This document shows, one piece after another, positions 6,711 to 17,209 of a DNA stretch of 31,399 nt. The position numbers were made by a program, and so were the translations under genes. Numbering within the stretch: the stretch's first letter is position 1; each line of letters begins with the position of its first letter. Under the pieces are notes generated by a model, which ran no database searches, was not told where the DNA came from, and saw only the letters and a list, made by a program, of their open reading frames with translations. Source of the stretch: DATKEG01 sp035544515 (GTDB lineage: Bacteria > Acidobacteriota > Vicinamibacteria > Fen-336); NCBI GenBank assembly GCA_035544515.1, contig DATKEG010000103.1, positions 1-31,399 of the forward strand, read 5' to 3'.

Positions 6711-7634
6711 CTATCTGAGCAACAGGTTGCGGAAGTCTGGCAGGACCGGCGTCTCGCGCTCCTCGAGCGCCTTCTCGATCGCGAACTCCGCCATCTTCTC
6801 CACGGCCCAGGGGAAGTGGGCGTCCTTCAGGCTGCGGTGGTCGAGGTCGGGGGCGTAGTTGGTGAGGTCGATCCCGTAGAAGCGGCCGTCCTTGACCGCG
6901 AACTCCACCGCGTTCATGTCGTAGCCGAGCGCCTGGTTGAAGCGCAGCGAGAGCTCCTCGGCGGTGTCGCGCAGGGCCGGCGACAGGGCGTCGTAATCCT
7001 GGTTGTAGCCGCCCATCCCGCCCGGCGCGGGATCGTAGCGGATCGCGCGCGCGTGGCGCCGTCCGATGGTGGGTACGCGGATGTAGGTGTCCCAGGCGAT
7101 GAACTCCTGCAGCATCATCGTCTTCTGCCCGGAGCGGTTGTAGTGGTAGTAGAGGTCGTCGAGGCTGGCGATCTTGTTGACGTCCTTCCAGCCCCCGCCG
7201 AACGCCGGCTTCATGATGCAGGGCAGGCCCACGTAGTCCGCGTACATCGCGAAGTCGGTGGGCCAGAGGTTGCGCAGGCTGTCCGCGGTGACGTCCTCCA
7301 CGTGCTCGCGCTCGGGCAGGACCACCGTGCGCGGCTCCGCTATGCCGAGGACCTCCGCCACCGCGTAACCGAAGAACTTGTCGTCCGCGCTGCGCCAGAA
7401 GACGTTGTTGATGCAGTAGGTGCCCTGCAACGCCGCCGTCTTCAGGTAGACGGCGAAATACGGCACCTCGTGGCTCATCCGGTCGAGGATCACGCGGTAG
7501 GGGACGGGCTCGTTGAGCTTGGTGCCTCCGAGCTGCACGAACTCCGCCTGGACACCCCCGCCCGCCGCGTTCACCTTGGCGATGAAGGCGTCGGGGAACG
7601 AGTTCTCGCGGCCACGCAGGACGCCGATGCGCAT
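6711..7634 (-). CDS. ATP-grasp ligase of unknown substrate
   Basis: 307 residues with the ATP-grasp layout. An N-terminal pre-ATP-grasp domain begins MRIGVLRGRENSFPDAF. The nucleotide-binding lysine strand is LPCIMKPAFGGGWKDV (K142), the hinge is MLQEFI (E177), and the Mg-binding C-terminal strand is NAVEFAVKDGRFYGIDLTN (E244, N259). ATP-grasp enzymes join a carboxylate to an amine or thiol through an acyl-phosphate. RimK/GshB-like members are the nearest in style. The start at 7634 is preceded by GAGGAG with 6-nt spacing, and a TATGAT box lies about 40 nt upstream (7674-7679). The downstream gene is PPK2, which could regenerate the ATP used. The substrate is not recognisable. Confidence 0.85.
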   Translation of the reverse strand: MRIGVLRGRENSFPDAFIAKVNAAGGGVQAEFVQLGGTKLNEPVPYRVILDRMSHEVPYFAVYLKTAALQGTYCINNVFWRSADDKFFGYAVAEVLGIAEPRTVVLPEREHVEDVTADSLRNLWPTDFAMYADYVGLPCIMKPAFGGGWKDVNKIASLDDLYYHYNRSGQKTMMLQEFIAWDTYIRVPTIGRRHARAIRYDPAPGGMGGYNQDYDALSPALRDTAEELSLRFNQALGYDMNAVEFAVKDGRFYGIDLTNYAPDLDHRSLKDAHFPWAVEKMAEFAIEKALEERETPVLPDFRNLLLR

Positions 7635-7728
7635 GACGGTCTCCTCGCCGAACGCGGCGGACGGAAGGCCGGCATCATACGTCATCCTCGAGGGGCCCCG
7701 GGCCGCGGGGAACGGGTCTGGCGCGCGA

Positions 7729-8520
7729 TCAGGGACGCGAGCGGAGGAACTCCCGCAGCGACGCGTTGAAGGCCCCGGGCTCCTCCATGTTCGAGAGGTG
7801 CCCGGCGCGCGTCAGCTTCACGAAGGAGCTGCCCGCGACCTGCCGGTGCATCTGCTCCATCTCCGCCGGCGGGCTCACGACGTCCTCCTCGCCCACCATG
7901 AAGAGCGTGGGCACGCGGATCTCGCGCAGCAGGCCCGTGGCGTCGGCGCGCGCGGCCAGGCCGCCGAGCGCGTCGCCGATCCCGCGCGCCGGGTTGGCCA
8001 GGATCATCTCCCGCACACGCGTGACGAGCTCCGGCCGCTCGCGCCGGCTGGTCTCCCCGAGCAGCTTGGGCAGGAAGGCCTCGGCGGCGGCCTCCGCTCC
8101 CTGCCGCCGCACCCGGTCCGCCAGCTCCGCTCGCCCCTTCTTCGCCTCGTCCGAATCGGCGGCCGCGCGCGTGTCGGCCAGCACCAGTGCGCTCACGCGC
8201 TCCGGGTGGCGGCGGTAGAGCGCGAAGGCGGCGTAGCCGCCCATGGACAGGCCGCATACGGTGGCCTGCGCCAGGCCGAGGTGGTCCAGGAGTGCCAGCG
8301 CGTCCTCCGCGACGCGCTCCATGCTGAGCAGGCCCTCCCCGGGCGGCGAGTCGCCGAAGCCACGGGCGTCGAAGCGCACCACCCGGTGGCTCTCGTGCAG
8401 GCCGCGGACCTGCGGCTCCCACATGGACATCCCCAGCGGGAACGCGTGCAGGAAGAGCACGGTCGGCCCGCGGCCGCGGACGTCGTAGGCGAGCTCCCCG
8501 CCGCCGAGGACCGCCTTCAC
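7729..8520 (-). CDS. alpha/beta-hydrolase fold esterase/lactonase-like protein
   Basis: A 263-residue single-domain alpha/beta hydrolase. The oxyanion region is FLHAFPLG, the nucleophile elbow is CGLSMGGY (S92), the acid is GEEDVVS (D213) and the histidine is AGHLSNMEEP (H241). This set is typical of the 3-oxoadipate enol-lactonase (PcaD)/BioH-like group. The neighbours contain no aromatic-degradation gene, so a general carboxylesterase or lactonase is the safer name. It lies 28 nt downstream of the lytic transglycosylase on the same strand, probably in one transcript. No signal peptide is visible, so it is cytoplasmic. Confidence 0.9.
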   Translation of the reverse strand: MKAVLGGGELAYDVRGRGPTVLFLHAFPLGMSMWEPQVRGLHESHRVVRFDARGFGDSPPGEGLLSMERVAEDALALLDHLGLAQATVCGLSMGGYAAFALYRRHPERVSALVLADTRAAADSDEAKKGRAELADRVRRQGAEAAAEAFLPKLLGETSRRERPELVTRVREMILANPARGIGDALGGLAARADATGLLREIRVPTLFMVGEEDVVSPPAEMEQMHRQVAGSSFVKLTRAGHLSNMEEPGAFNASLREFLRSRP

Positions 8521-8548
8521 GGCCGCAGGATATCGGGACCGCGCGGCG

Positions 8549-9367
8549 TCAGCGCGTGCTCCGGACGGCGGAGGAGCCGGCCTTCGAGCGCACCGGCGCC
8601 TTGGGGACGCTGGCCTTGCGCACGGTTGCCTTGCGGACGCTGGCCTTGCGCACGCTGGCTTTGCGTACGGCCGCCTTGCGCGCGCTGGCCTTGCGCGCGG
8701 CCGCCTTGCGCGCGGCCGCCTTGCGCGCGCTGGCCTTTGCCTTCGGCCGGCGCGGCTCGGGGATCGTGAACGCGCTGTGCGTGTCCGCCACGAGGGCGCG
8801 GATCTTCCGCACGTAGCCGCGCGTCTCGCGGTACGGGGGAATGCCCTTGTGCCGGCGGACGGCGGTCGGCCCGGCGTTGTAGCCGGCCAGCGCCAGGGCC
8901 ACGTTGCCGTTGAACCGGTCGAGGAGCATCGAGAGGTACTTCACCCCTCCGTTGACGTTCTGGCGCGGATCGAGCGGGTCGGCCACGCCGAGGTAGGCCG
9001 CGGTCACCGGCATGAGCTGCATGAGGCCCAGCGCGCCGACCGGCGACACGGCCACGGGATTGAACGCCGACTCGGTCTGGATGACGGCCCTCACGAGCTC
9101 GGCGCTCACGCCATAGGTGGCCGCGGCCTCGGCGATGAGCGCGTCGAGCGCCTGCTTGTCGAAGACCGGCACGCGGAACTCTTCCGCGGTGACCTCGATG
9201 TCCGCGGCGCGACCGTCGTAGTTGAGGGCGCGCGGCGCGACGGCGGTCATCGTGACGAGAAGACCGGCGCCCACGACGAGCTTGCGGCGGCCGGCCAGCC
9301 GCCGCTCGATGCTCAGCGGCCGCGGTTCATACCGCTCGCGCCGGTCGTGCATCCGTCGTTCGTCCAT
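8549..9367 (-). CDS. membrane-anchored lytic transglycosylase (SLT/goose-lysozyme-like) with a histone-H1-like R/K/A tail
   Basis: 272 residues. A short basic N-terminus (residues 1-29) precedes one hydrophobic segment (about 30-47), which could be a signal anchor. An SLT domain follows: ELVRAVIQTESAFNP with catalytic E99, VGALGLMQLMP (110-120), and AGYNAGPTAV (161-170) ending GYVRKIR. It should cleave peptidoglycan glycan strands in the periplasm. From about residue 208 the protein turns into a tail of roughly 65 residues made of five-residue repeats of the type (A/S/T)-(V/A)-R-K-A. It is strongly basic and resembles bacterial histone-H1-like or AAKK-type tails. The start at 9367 is backed by GGAGGAGGA. 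The tail is encoded by 15-bp tandem repeats. Confidence 0.92.
   Translation of the reverse strand: MDERRMHDRRERYEPRPLSIERRLAGRRKLVVGAGLLVTMTAVAPRALNYDGRAADIEVTAEEFRVPVFDKQALDALIAEAAATYGVSAELVRAVIQTESAFNPVAVSPVGALGLMQLMPVTAAYLGVADPLDPRQNVNGGVKYLSMLLDRFNGNVALALAGYNAGPTAVRRHKGIPPYRETRGYVRKIRALVADTHSAFTIPEPRRPKAKASARKAAARKAAARKASARKAAVRKASVRKASVRKATVRKASVPKAPVRSKAGSSAVRSTR
8598..8732. repeat. 15-bp tandem repeat, nine units, encoding the basic tail of the transglycosylase
   Basis: Nine consecutive units of 15 bp begin GCCTTG or GCTTTG (plus-strand reading), at 8598, 8613, 8628, 8643, 8658, 8673, 8688, 8703 and 8718. Units differ mainly in positions 7-9 and 13-15 and remain in frame, so the repeat number can change without breaking the gene. 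Each unit encodes one (A/S/T)-(V/A)-R-K-A pentad on the minus strand, with some variation. Confidence 0.9.
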
Positions 9368-9556
9368 GACTCCTCCTCCAAAGGCGGACAACGTCCCCTC
9401 GGACGGGAGCGCGGATGGGCCATTAACGCTTCGAAGTCGTATGAGTCGAGATAATGCAAGTCGTCACCGGAAAGGCCGCTCTTCCGCTCCCGTTGCAGAC
9501 GCCCGTCACCGTGACCTATGCGAACATCGTGCCAGCACGGGAATTTCGCCCGATAC

Positions 9557-11617
9557 TCATGATGTGGGCGTCAGCCACTTCCCCAGCCAGCCGATCACCT
9601 CCTCATACCAACGTACGGAATTGGCAGGCTTCAGTACCCAATGGCCTTCGTCGGGGAACACGACCAGCCGCGACGGCACGCCCCGGCGCTGCAGCGCGGT
9701 GAACAGGCCCAGTCCCTGCTCGAGGGGCACGCGGTGGTCCTGCTCTCCGTGGATGACCAGCGTCGGCGTCTTGAAGTTGCGCACGTGGGCGCTCGGGCTC
9801 CACCTCGCGTAGGCCTCGGGGTGCTCCCAGAACGGACCCTTGAACTCCCACTCCACGAACCACAGCTCCTCGGTGGCGCCGTACATGGACGTCAGGTCGA
9901 ACACACCGTCGTGCGACACGAGCGCGCGGTAGCGGTCGGTGTGGCCGGCGATCCAGTTGACGAGGTAGCCGCCGTAGGACGCGCCCGCCGCCGCGGTGCG
10001 CCCGCGTTCGACGTACGGCAGCGACTCCGCGAAGTCGGTGCCGCGCAGGACGTCCTCGTAGGCCCGGCCGCCCCAGTCCGCGCTCACGTCGTCCACGAAC
10101 TCCTGTCCCCAGCCGATCGAGCCGCGCGGGTTCGGCATGAAGACGACGTGGCCGGCGCTGGCGAAGACCTGCGCGTTCCAGCGGAAGCTCCAGCCGTCGG
10201 GCCACACGCCCTGCGGCCCGCCGTGGATCAGCACGAGCAGCGGGTACTTGCGCGCGGGGTCGAAGTCCGGCGGCTTCACCACCCAGGCCTGGACGTCCTT
10301 GCCCTGGGCCCCCCGGTAGGTGACGCTCTCGCCCGGGCGGAGAGAGAACGCCGCGAGCCGCGCATCGTTGGCCCGCGTGAGCGGCACCGGCGCGCCCGCC
10401 GGGTCGATCCGGTAGACCTCGGCGGGGTGGGTCAGGGACACCTTCGTCGCGACGAGCGCGCCGCCGGGCGCCGCCTGCAGCTCGCCGAAGGTCCCGTCCG
10501 CGACGCGGCGCACCGGCCCGCCCGCGGCGGGGACGGCGAAGATCGGCTCCCGCCCCGCCTCGGCGGCCAGGAAGAACAGCGTCCGCGAATCGGGCGACCA
10601 GGCGAAGCTCTCGACGTGGCGGTCCATCGCCTCGGTCAGGTTGCGCAGGGCGCCGGCACGGCGGTCGTAGACCATGAGCCGCCAGCGGTCCGACTCGTAG
10701 CCGGCGCGCGGCTGGGCACGGAACGCGAGGAGCGCGCCGTCCGGGCTGTAGAGCGGAGCACCGTCGTAACCGGGGCTTCCCGAGACCTTGCGTGGGGGAC
10801 CACCCGCGAGGGGCACCACGAACAGCTCGCCGTTCGTGGAGATGGCCTCCACGGGGTCGTCCTTGCGGACGAAGGCGACCTCGCGGCCGTCCGGCGAGAC
10901 CGCGTAATCGTCGGGCCCGCCGAGGCTGAACGGCGGCACGTCGCGCGCTCCGGGCGTGAGGTCGCGCACCGTCCCGCCCTCCACGGGCACGACGAGCAGA
11001 TGCGTCCGGCGGCCGTCCTCCCACGTATCCCAGTGACGGTAGAGGAGGTGGTCGTACACCCGCGCGCTGGACGGCGCCGCCGCCTCGAGCCGCTTCCGGT
11101 TGCAATCGGCGTCGTAGGCGCCCCCCGCGTCGTCGCACTCGGGGAAGACGTCCGAAGTGACGAGCAGCGTGGCCGCGTCCGCCCACGACACGCCGCCGGC
11201 GCCGGTGGGCAGGGAGGTCGCCTGGCGCGGCTCGCCGCCGCCGGTGTCCATCAAGAAGACCTGCGGCGCGCCCGCGCGCGTCGAGACGAACGCGATCCGG
11301 CGGCCGTCGGGGCTCCAGCGGCCGCGCGTGTCCGACTTCGCGTGCGAGGTCAGCCGGCGGGCCTCGCCGCCGGCCAGCGGCACGACCCAGAGGTCGGCGT
11401 TGCGGCCGTTGCCCGCGAGGTCGACGTCCGTGGCGGTGTAGAGCACCTCCCGGCCGTCGGGTGAGACCTGCGGGTCGGACAGCCGCTGGAGCTTCATCAT
11501 CTCCGTGGCCGTGAAGGTGGCGCCTCCGGCCGGCACGACGGCGGCGAGCGGCAGCAGGGCGGGGAGGAGCCATCGCCGGGGCGCGGACAATGGCGGCTCG
11601 CGTCGCGAGATGTGCAT
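9557..11617 (-). CDS. secreted S9-family serine peptidase (dipeptidyl/acylaminoacyl-peptidase type)
   Basis: 686 residues. An N-terminal signal peptide (basic SRREPP...PRR, then LLPALLPLAAVVPAGG) suggests export to the periplasm or beyond. Residues about 45-430 form a beta-propeller with repeated SPDG motifs (52, 102, 241, 291) and one SPDS (341). The C-terminal alpha/beta-hydrolase domain contains HGGPQG (465-470), the nucleophile S547 in GASYGGYL, D627 (GEQDHRVP) and H659 (DEGHW). It should cleave short peptides, with the propeller gating the active site. The ATG at 11617 is the first with a signal peptide directly behind it. It lacks a Shine-Dalgarno, and a -10 box ends 5 nt upstream. It is transcribed divergently from the DUF962 gene. 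Confidence 0.94.
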   Translation of the reverse strand: MHISRREPPLSAPRRWLLPALLPLAAVVPAGGATFTATEMMKLQRLSDPQVSPDGREVLYTATDVDLAGNGRNADLWVVPLAGGEARRLTSHAKSDTRGRWSPDGRRIAFVSTRAGAPQVFLMDTGGGEPRQATSLPTGAGGVSWADAATLLVTSDVFPECDDAGGAYDADCNRKRLEAAAPSSARVYDHLLYRHWDTWEDGRRTHLLVVPVEGGTVRDLTPGARDVPPFSLGGPDDYAVSPDGREVAFVRKDDPVEAISTNGELFVVPLAGGPPRKVSGSPGYDGAPLYSPDGALLAFRAQPRAGYESDRWRLMVYDRRAGALRNLTEAMDRHVESFAWSPDSRTLFFLAAEAGREPIFAVPAAGGPVRRVADGTFGELQAAPGGALVATKVSLTHPAEVYRIDPAGAPVPLTRANDARLAAFSLRPGESVTYRGAQGKDVQAWVVKPPDFDPARKYPLLVLIHGGPQGVWPDGWSFRWNAQVFASAGHVVFMPNPRGSIGWGQEFVDDVSADWGGRAYEDVLRGTDFAESLPYVERGRTAAAGASYGGYLVNWIAGHTDRYRALVSHDGVFDLTSMYGATEELWFVEWEFKGPFWEHPEAYARWSPSAHVRNFKTPTLVIHGEQDHRVPLEQGLGLFTALQRRGVPSRLVVFPDEGHWVLKPANSVRWYEEVIGWLGKWLTPTS

Positions 11618-11622
11618 TGGCC

Positions 11623-11651
11623 AATATAACCGGGCCGAACGTCGGGTTGAA
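11623..11651 (-). promoter_or_regulatory. promoter candidate for the S9 peptidase, leaderless
   Basis: On the minus strand TATATT (11623-11628, 5 of 6) is preceded by TTCAAC (11646-11651, 3 of 6) at exactly 17 bp. The -10 ends 5 nt before the ATG. The AT-rich patch stands out against the surrounding GC-rich sequence. Confidence 0.42.
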
Positions 11652-11697
11652 GTCGCGGCCCGGCCGGAGGGAACATGGGGCCCGGAGGAACCTTGCC

Positions 11698-12039
11698 ATG
11701 CCGCCGCGGTTCGAGAGGTACGAGGATTTCTGGCCATACTACGTCTCCGAACACTCCAGGCCGGGCACGCGCGCGCTCCACTTCGTGGGCACGGCCCTCG
11801 TGCTCGCCAGCGCGGTCCTCGCGCTGGGCGTTTCACCCTTTTGGCTGGCCGGGGCGCCCGTGTTCGGCTACGGGTTCGCCTGGGCGGGGCACTTCTTCGT
11901 CGAGAGGAACCGGCCGGCCACGTTCACGTACCCGCTCTGGTCGCTCCGCGGCGATTTCCGCATGTTCCGGCTGACGCTGCTGGGGAAGATGGGACCGGAG
12001 CTGGAGCGGGCGGGCCGGCTCTTCCCCCGCGCCGCGTGA
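11698..12039 (+). CDS. DUF962 / Mpo1-like membrane protein
   Basis: 113 residues. It matches the DUF962 family (Mpo1/YGL010w-like): FWPYYVSEHSRPGTRALHFVGT at the N-terminus, two hydrophobic segments (about 30-70), then WAGHFFVERNRPATFTYPLWSLRGDFRMF. The conserved histidines of the family (H20, H29 and the one in AGHFFVE) are the presumed iron ligands; yeast Mpo1 is an Fe-dependent dioxygenase of 2-hydroxy fatty acids. Activity in this organism is unproven. The ATG at 11698 is preceded by GGAGG at 9 nt. The longer in-frame reading upstream has no family similarity. The MFS gene follows directly. Confidence 0.85.
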   Translation: MPPRFERYEDFWPYYVSEHSRPGTRALHFVGTALVLASAVLALGVSPFWLAGAPVFGYGFAWAGHFFVERNRPATFTYPLWSLRGDFRMFRLTLLGKMGPELERAGRLFPRAA

Positions 12040-12094
12040 GGCCGGGCCGCTGAGCGGCCTCGCGACCTCCCCACGCGCGGCGTGGGCGCTGGCC

Positions 12095-13393
12095 GTGCTC
12101 TTCCTCGTCAACGCGCTCAACTTCTTCGACCGGCAGGTGATCGCGGCGGTGGTGGAGCCGCTCCGCCGGGAGTGGAGCCTCACGGACGCGCAGATCGGCG
12201 CCATCGGCACCGCGTTCACGCTCCTCTACGCCGTCGTGGGCCTGCCGCTCGGCCGCCTGGCCGACACCTGGAGCCGGCGCGCGCTCCTGTTCGCCGGATG
12301 TTTCCTCTGGACGAGCATGACCGCCCTGTCCGCGCTCGCCACCGGGTTCCGCACCCTGTTCGCGGCGCGGCTCGCCGTGGGCGTGGGCGAAGCGGTCTGC
12401 GCGCCCGCGTCCACCTCGCTGCTCGCCGACCTCTTCCCGTCGGAGCGGCGCGGCCGCGCGACGTCCGTCTTCATGCTCGGCCTGCCCGTCGGCCTCGGCC
12501 TGAGCTACGCCGTCAGCGGGGCGGTGGCCCAGGCCTGGGGCTGGCGCGCCGCCTTCCTGGTGGCGGGGCTGCCCGGTGTCCTCGTGGCGCTCCTCTGCCT
12601 GACCCTGCCCGAGCCTCCGCGCGGCGCCGCCGAGGGCGCGGCGGTGGGCAGCCGGCGCCGCCCCGGGTCGGTGGTGGCGCTCCTGGCGCGCACTCCGACG
12701 TTCCTGTGGATTGTCGTTTCGGGCGCGCTCCACAACTTCAACATGTACGCGTTGTCGCTCTTCCTGCCCGCGCTGCTCACGCGCCGGCACGGGCTGGACC
12801 TGCGCGAGGCCGGGATCGTCTCGGGCCTCGTCTTCGGCGTGGTCGGGGGGATCGGCATGCTCCTCGGCGGCTGGACGAGCGACCGCGCGGCCGCGTGGCG
12901 CGCGGACGGCCGGCTGCTCACCTGCGCCGTCGGCCTCGGCCTGGCCGTGCCCATGGCCACCGCCTTCCTGGGCCAGGCCCCCGGCGCCCGCGCGAGCACG
13001 ACCGCGCTGCTGTGCCTCACCGTGCTGCTGCTCTATCTCTACTACGCCCCCGTGTACGCGACGCTGCAGGACATCGTGGAGCCTTCGCTGCGCGGCACCG
13101 CCATGGCCGTCTACTTCTTCGCCATGTACCTGCTCGGGGCCTCGCTTGGACCCTGGGGCACGGGCCTCCTTTCGGACGCGCTCGCGGCCCGCGCCGCCGC
13201 CGAGAGCGGTGCTCTGCTCGTGGACGAACGCGCGCGTGCCGTCGGACTGCACCAGGCGCTCTACGTCGTCCCGGTGCTCAGCGCGCTGCTCAGTGCCGTG
13301 CTCTTTGCCGCGTCCCGCACGGTCGAACGCGACCGGGCGGCGTTGCGTGACTGGATATCACTCACTACAAAAGACTTACATGAGTCGTCTTGA
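12095..13393 (+). CDS. MFS transporter (major facilitator superfamily)
   Basis: At least 432 residues with 12 predicted membrane helices. FLVNALNFFDRQVIAAVVEPL in helix 1 and the motif-A loop GLPLGRLADTWSRRAL between helices 2 and 3 are typical of the anion:cation symporter/Spinster-like MFS branch. The substrate is unknown. GTG at 12095 is the first conventional start, but it cuts into helix 1. The frame stays open upstream through RAAWALA, and a CTG at 12050 would give a normal N-terminus, so the true start may be that CTG. The gene starts just after the DUF962 gene and is likely cotranscribed. Its C-terminus (TTKDLHESS) runs into an unusually AT-rich stretch. Confidence 0.9.
   Translation: MLFLVNALNFFDRQVIAAVVEPLRREWSLTDAQIGAIGTAFTLLYAVVGLPLGRLADTWSRRALLFAGCFLWTSMTALSALATGFRTLFAARLAVGVGEAVCAPASTSLLADLFPSERRGRATSVFMLGLPVGLGLSYAVSGAVAQAWGWRAAFLVAGLPGVLVALLCLTLPEPPRGAAEGAAVGSRRRPGSVVALLARTPTFLWIVVSGALHNFNMYALSLFLPALLTRRHGLDLREAGIVSGLVFGVVGGIGMLLGGWTSDRAAAWRADGRLLTCAVGLGLAVPMATAFLGQAPGARASTTALLCLTVLLLYLYYAPVYATLQDIVEPSLRGTAMAVYFFAMYLLGASLGPWGTGLLSDALAARAAAESGALLVDERARAVGLHQALYVVPVLSALLSAVLFAASRTVERDRAALRDWISLTTKDLHESS
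13343..13371 (+). promoter_or_regulatory. weak promoter candidate at the end of the MFS gene, reading toward patA
   Basis: TTGCGT (13343-13348) and TACAAA (13366-13371) are 17 bp apart in an AT-rich patch covering the last MFS codons. It would give a leader of about 225 nt for the aminotransferase gene. I see no other feature in 13394-13604 except a doubtful 27-codon frame. Confidence 0.25.
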
Positions 13394-13604
13394 CCGCGGC
13401 CACCGGGCGGGGCTAGCATGGTGACGTCGGTTCGGTGATTCTCATGACTCGGCAGATCTTCCCCATCCTCGTCGCGCCCCGTCACCTCGGGATCGAGGCT
13501 CCCCGCCGCGTCTTCGACGATACCTAGGCCAGCCCTCCGGTCGCCCGTCTTTCGAACGAGGCGGGACGCCGCGGATGCGGACGTCCCTTTACCCGGAGTC
13601 CATC

Positions 13605-15080
<1,476 letters not shown>

Positions 15081-15280
15081 CCGGGTGACCGTGGTTGTGG
15101 CGCGCGGCGGGGGGAGGCGCCGGGGTCGTGCTCCCGCGCTCCCGCCTGATCGCCGCGCCGTCTCGGCGGGCGCGGCGATGTCGGCATTCTCGTCGAGTCG
15201 CGCGCACGCACGACCCCACGCGCCTTTGCCCGGCCGCGCGACGGTCGGCGCCGCCGCCCGCGTCCGGGCCCGCGTCGCGG

Positions 15281-15286
15281 TAGACT
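15281..15286 (+). promoter_or_regulatory. -10 box candidate for potA
   Basis: TAGACT (4 of 6) ends 7 nt before the GTG start of potA, with no clear -35. The rest of the 15081-15293 gap is GC-rich sequence with no gene or terminator that I can support. Confidence 0.25.
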
Positions 15287-15293
15287 GCGGCGC

Positions 15294-16372
<1,079 letters not shown>

Positions 16373-16376
<4 letters not shown>

Positions 16377-17209
16377 GGACCCGCGGGCAGGCCCTGCTGC
16401 TCCTAGCACCGCTGGGCGCCGTCCTCCTGCTCCTCTTCGTCGTCCCGCAGCTCATCATGCTCGAGGCCTCCCTGGGCCGGCGTTCCGCCTACGGCCTGGT
16501 GGTCCACGACTGGAACGTCCTCAACTACCTGCGCGCGCTCGACCCGCTCTACCTCCGCGTGCTCGCGCGCAGCCTCGGGCTGGCCGCCGCCACCACGGCC
16601 TTCTGTCTCCTGATCGGGTATCCGATGGCGTATTGGCTCGGCCTCGTGGCCCCGCGGCGCTGGCGCAGCGCGCTCCTCGTCCTGGTGATCCTGCCCTTCT
16701 GGACGAGCTTCCTGGTGCGCATGTACGCCTGGGTCTTCCTGCTGCGCACGGAGGGGCTGGTCAACGCCGGCCTGCTCGCCCTGGGCCTGCCCGCGCTGAA
16801 CCTCCTCTACAACGACGCGGCCGTCGTCCTGGGCCAGGTGTATGGCGAGCTGCCCTTCATGGTCCTGCCGCTCTTCGCCTCCCTGGAGAAGCTGGACCGT
16901 TCGCTGCTCGAAGCCGCCGCCGACCTCGGCGCCGCGCCCCGGCGCGCGCTCTGGCGCGTGACCCTGCCCCTCACCAGGCCGGGCATCGTGGCCGGCTCGC
17001 TCCTCGTCTTCATCCCTTCGCTCGGCGCCTACCTCGCGCCCGACCTCCTGGGCGGGGCCCGGACCGTCTACGTCGGCACGCTCATCCAGAACCAGTTCGT
17101 GGTGGCGCGCGACATCCCGTTCGGTTCCGCCCTCTCCTTCGTGCTCTCGCTGGTCGTGCTCGTCCTGCTCCTGGCCTTCCGCCGGCCGTTGCGGGCCGCG
17201 GGGAACTGA
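16373..17209 (+). CDS. potB: polyamine ABC transporter permease
   Basis: 278 residues, an integral membrane permease of the PotB/PotH type with six predicted helices. The EAA loop, which docks on PotA, is LLEAAADLGAAPRRALWRVT followed by LPLTRPGI. The first helix (LLLLAPLGAVLLLLFVVPQLIMLEAS) and IPSLGAYLAPDLLGG near the C-terminus are family hallmarks. The GTG start at 16373 overlaps the potA stop. A longer in-frame reading upstream inside potA is rejected because it is Arg/Gly/Pro-rich and not conserved. The stop overlaps the next gene by 1 nt (TGATG). Confidence 0.95.

Noticed and set aside
13444..13527. A 27-codon plus-strand frame (MTRQIFPILVAPRH...) before patA
   Set aside because: No ribosome-binding site, no recognised homology and very short length. 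It may simply be part of the leader.
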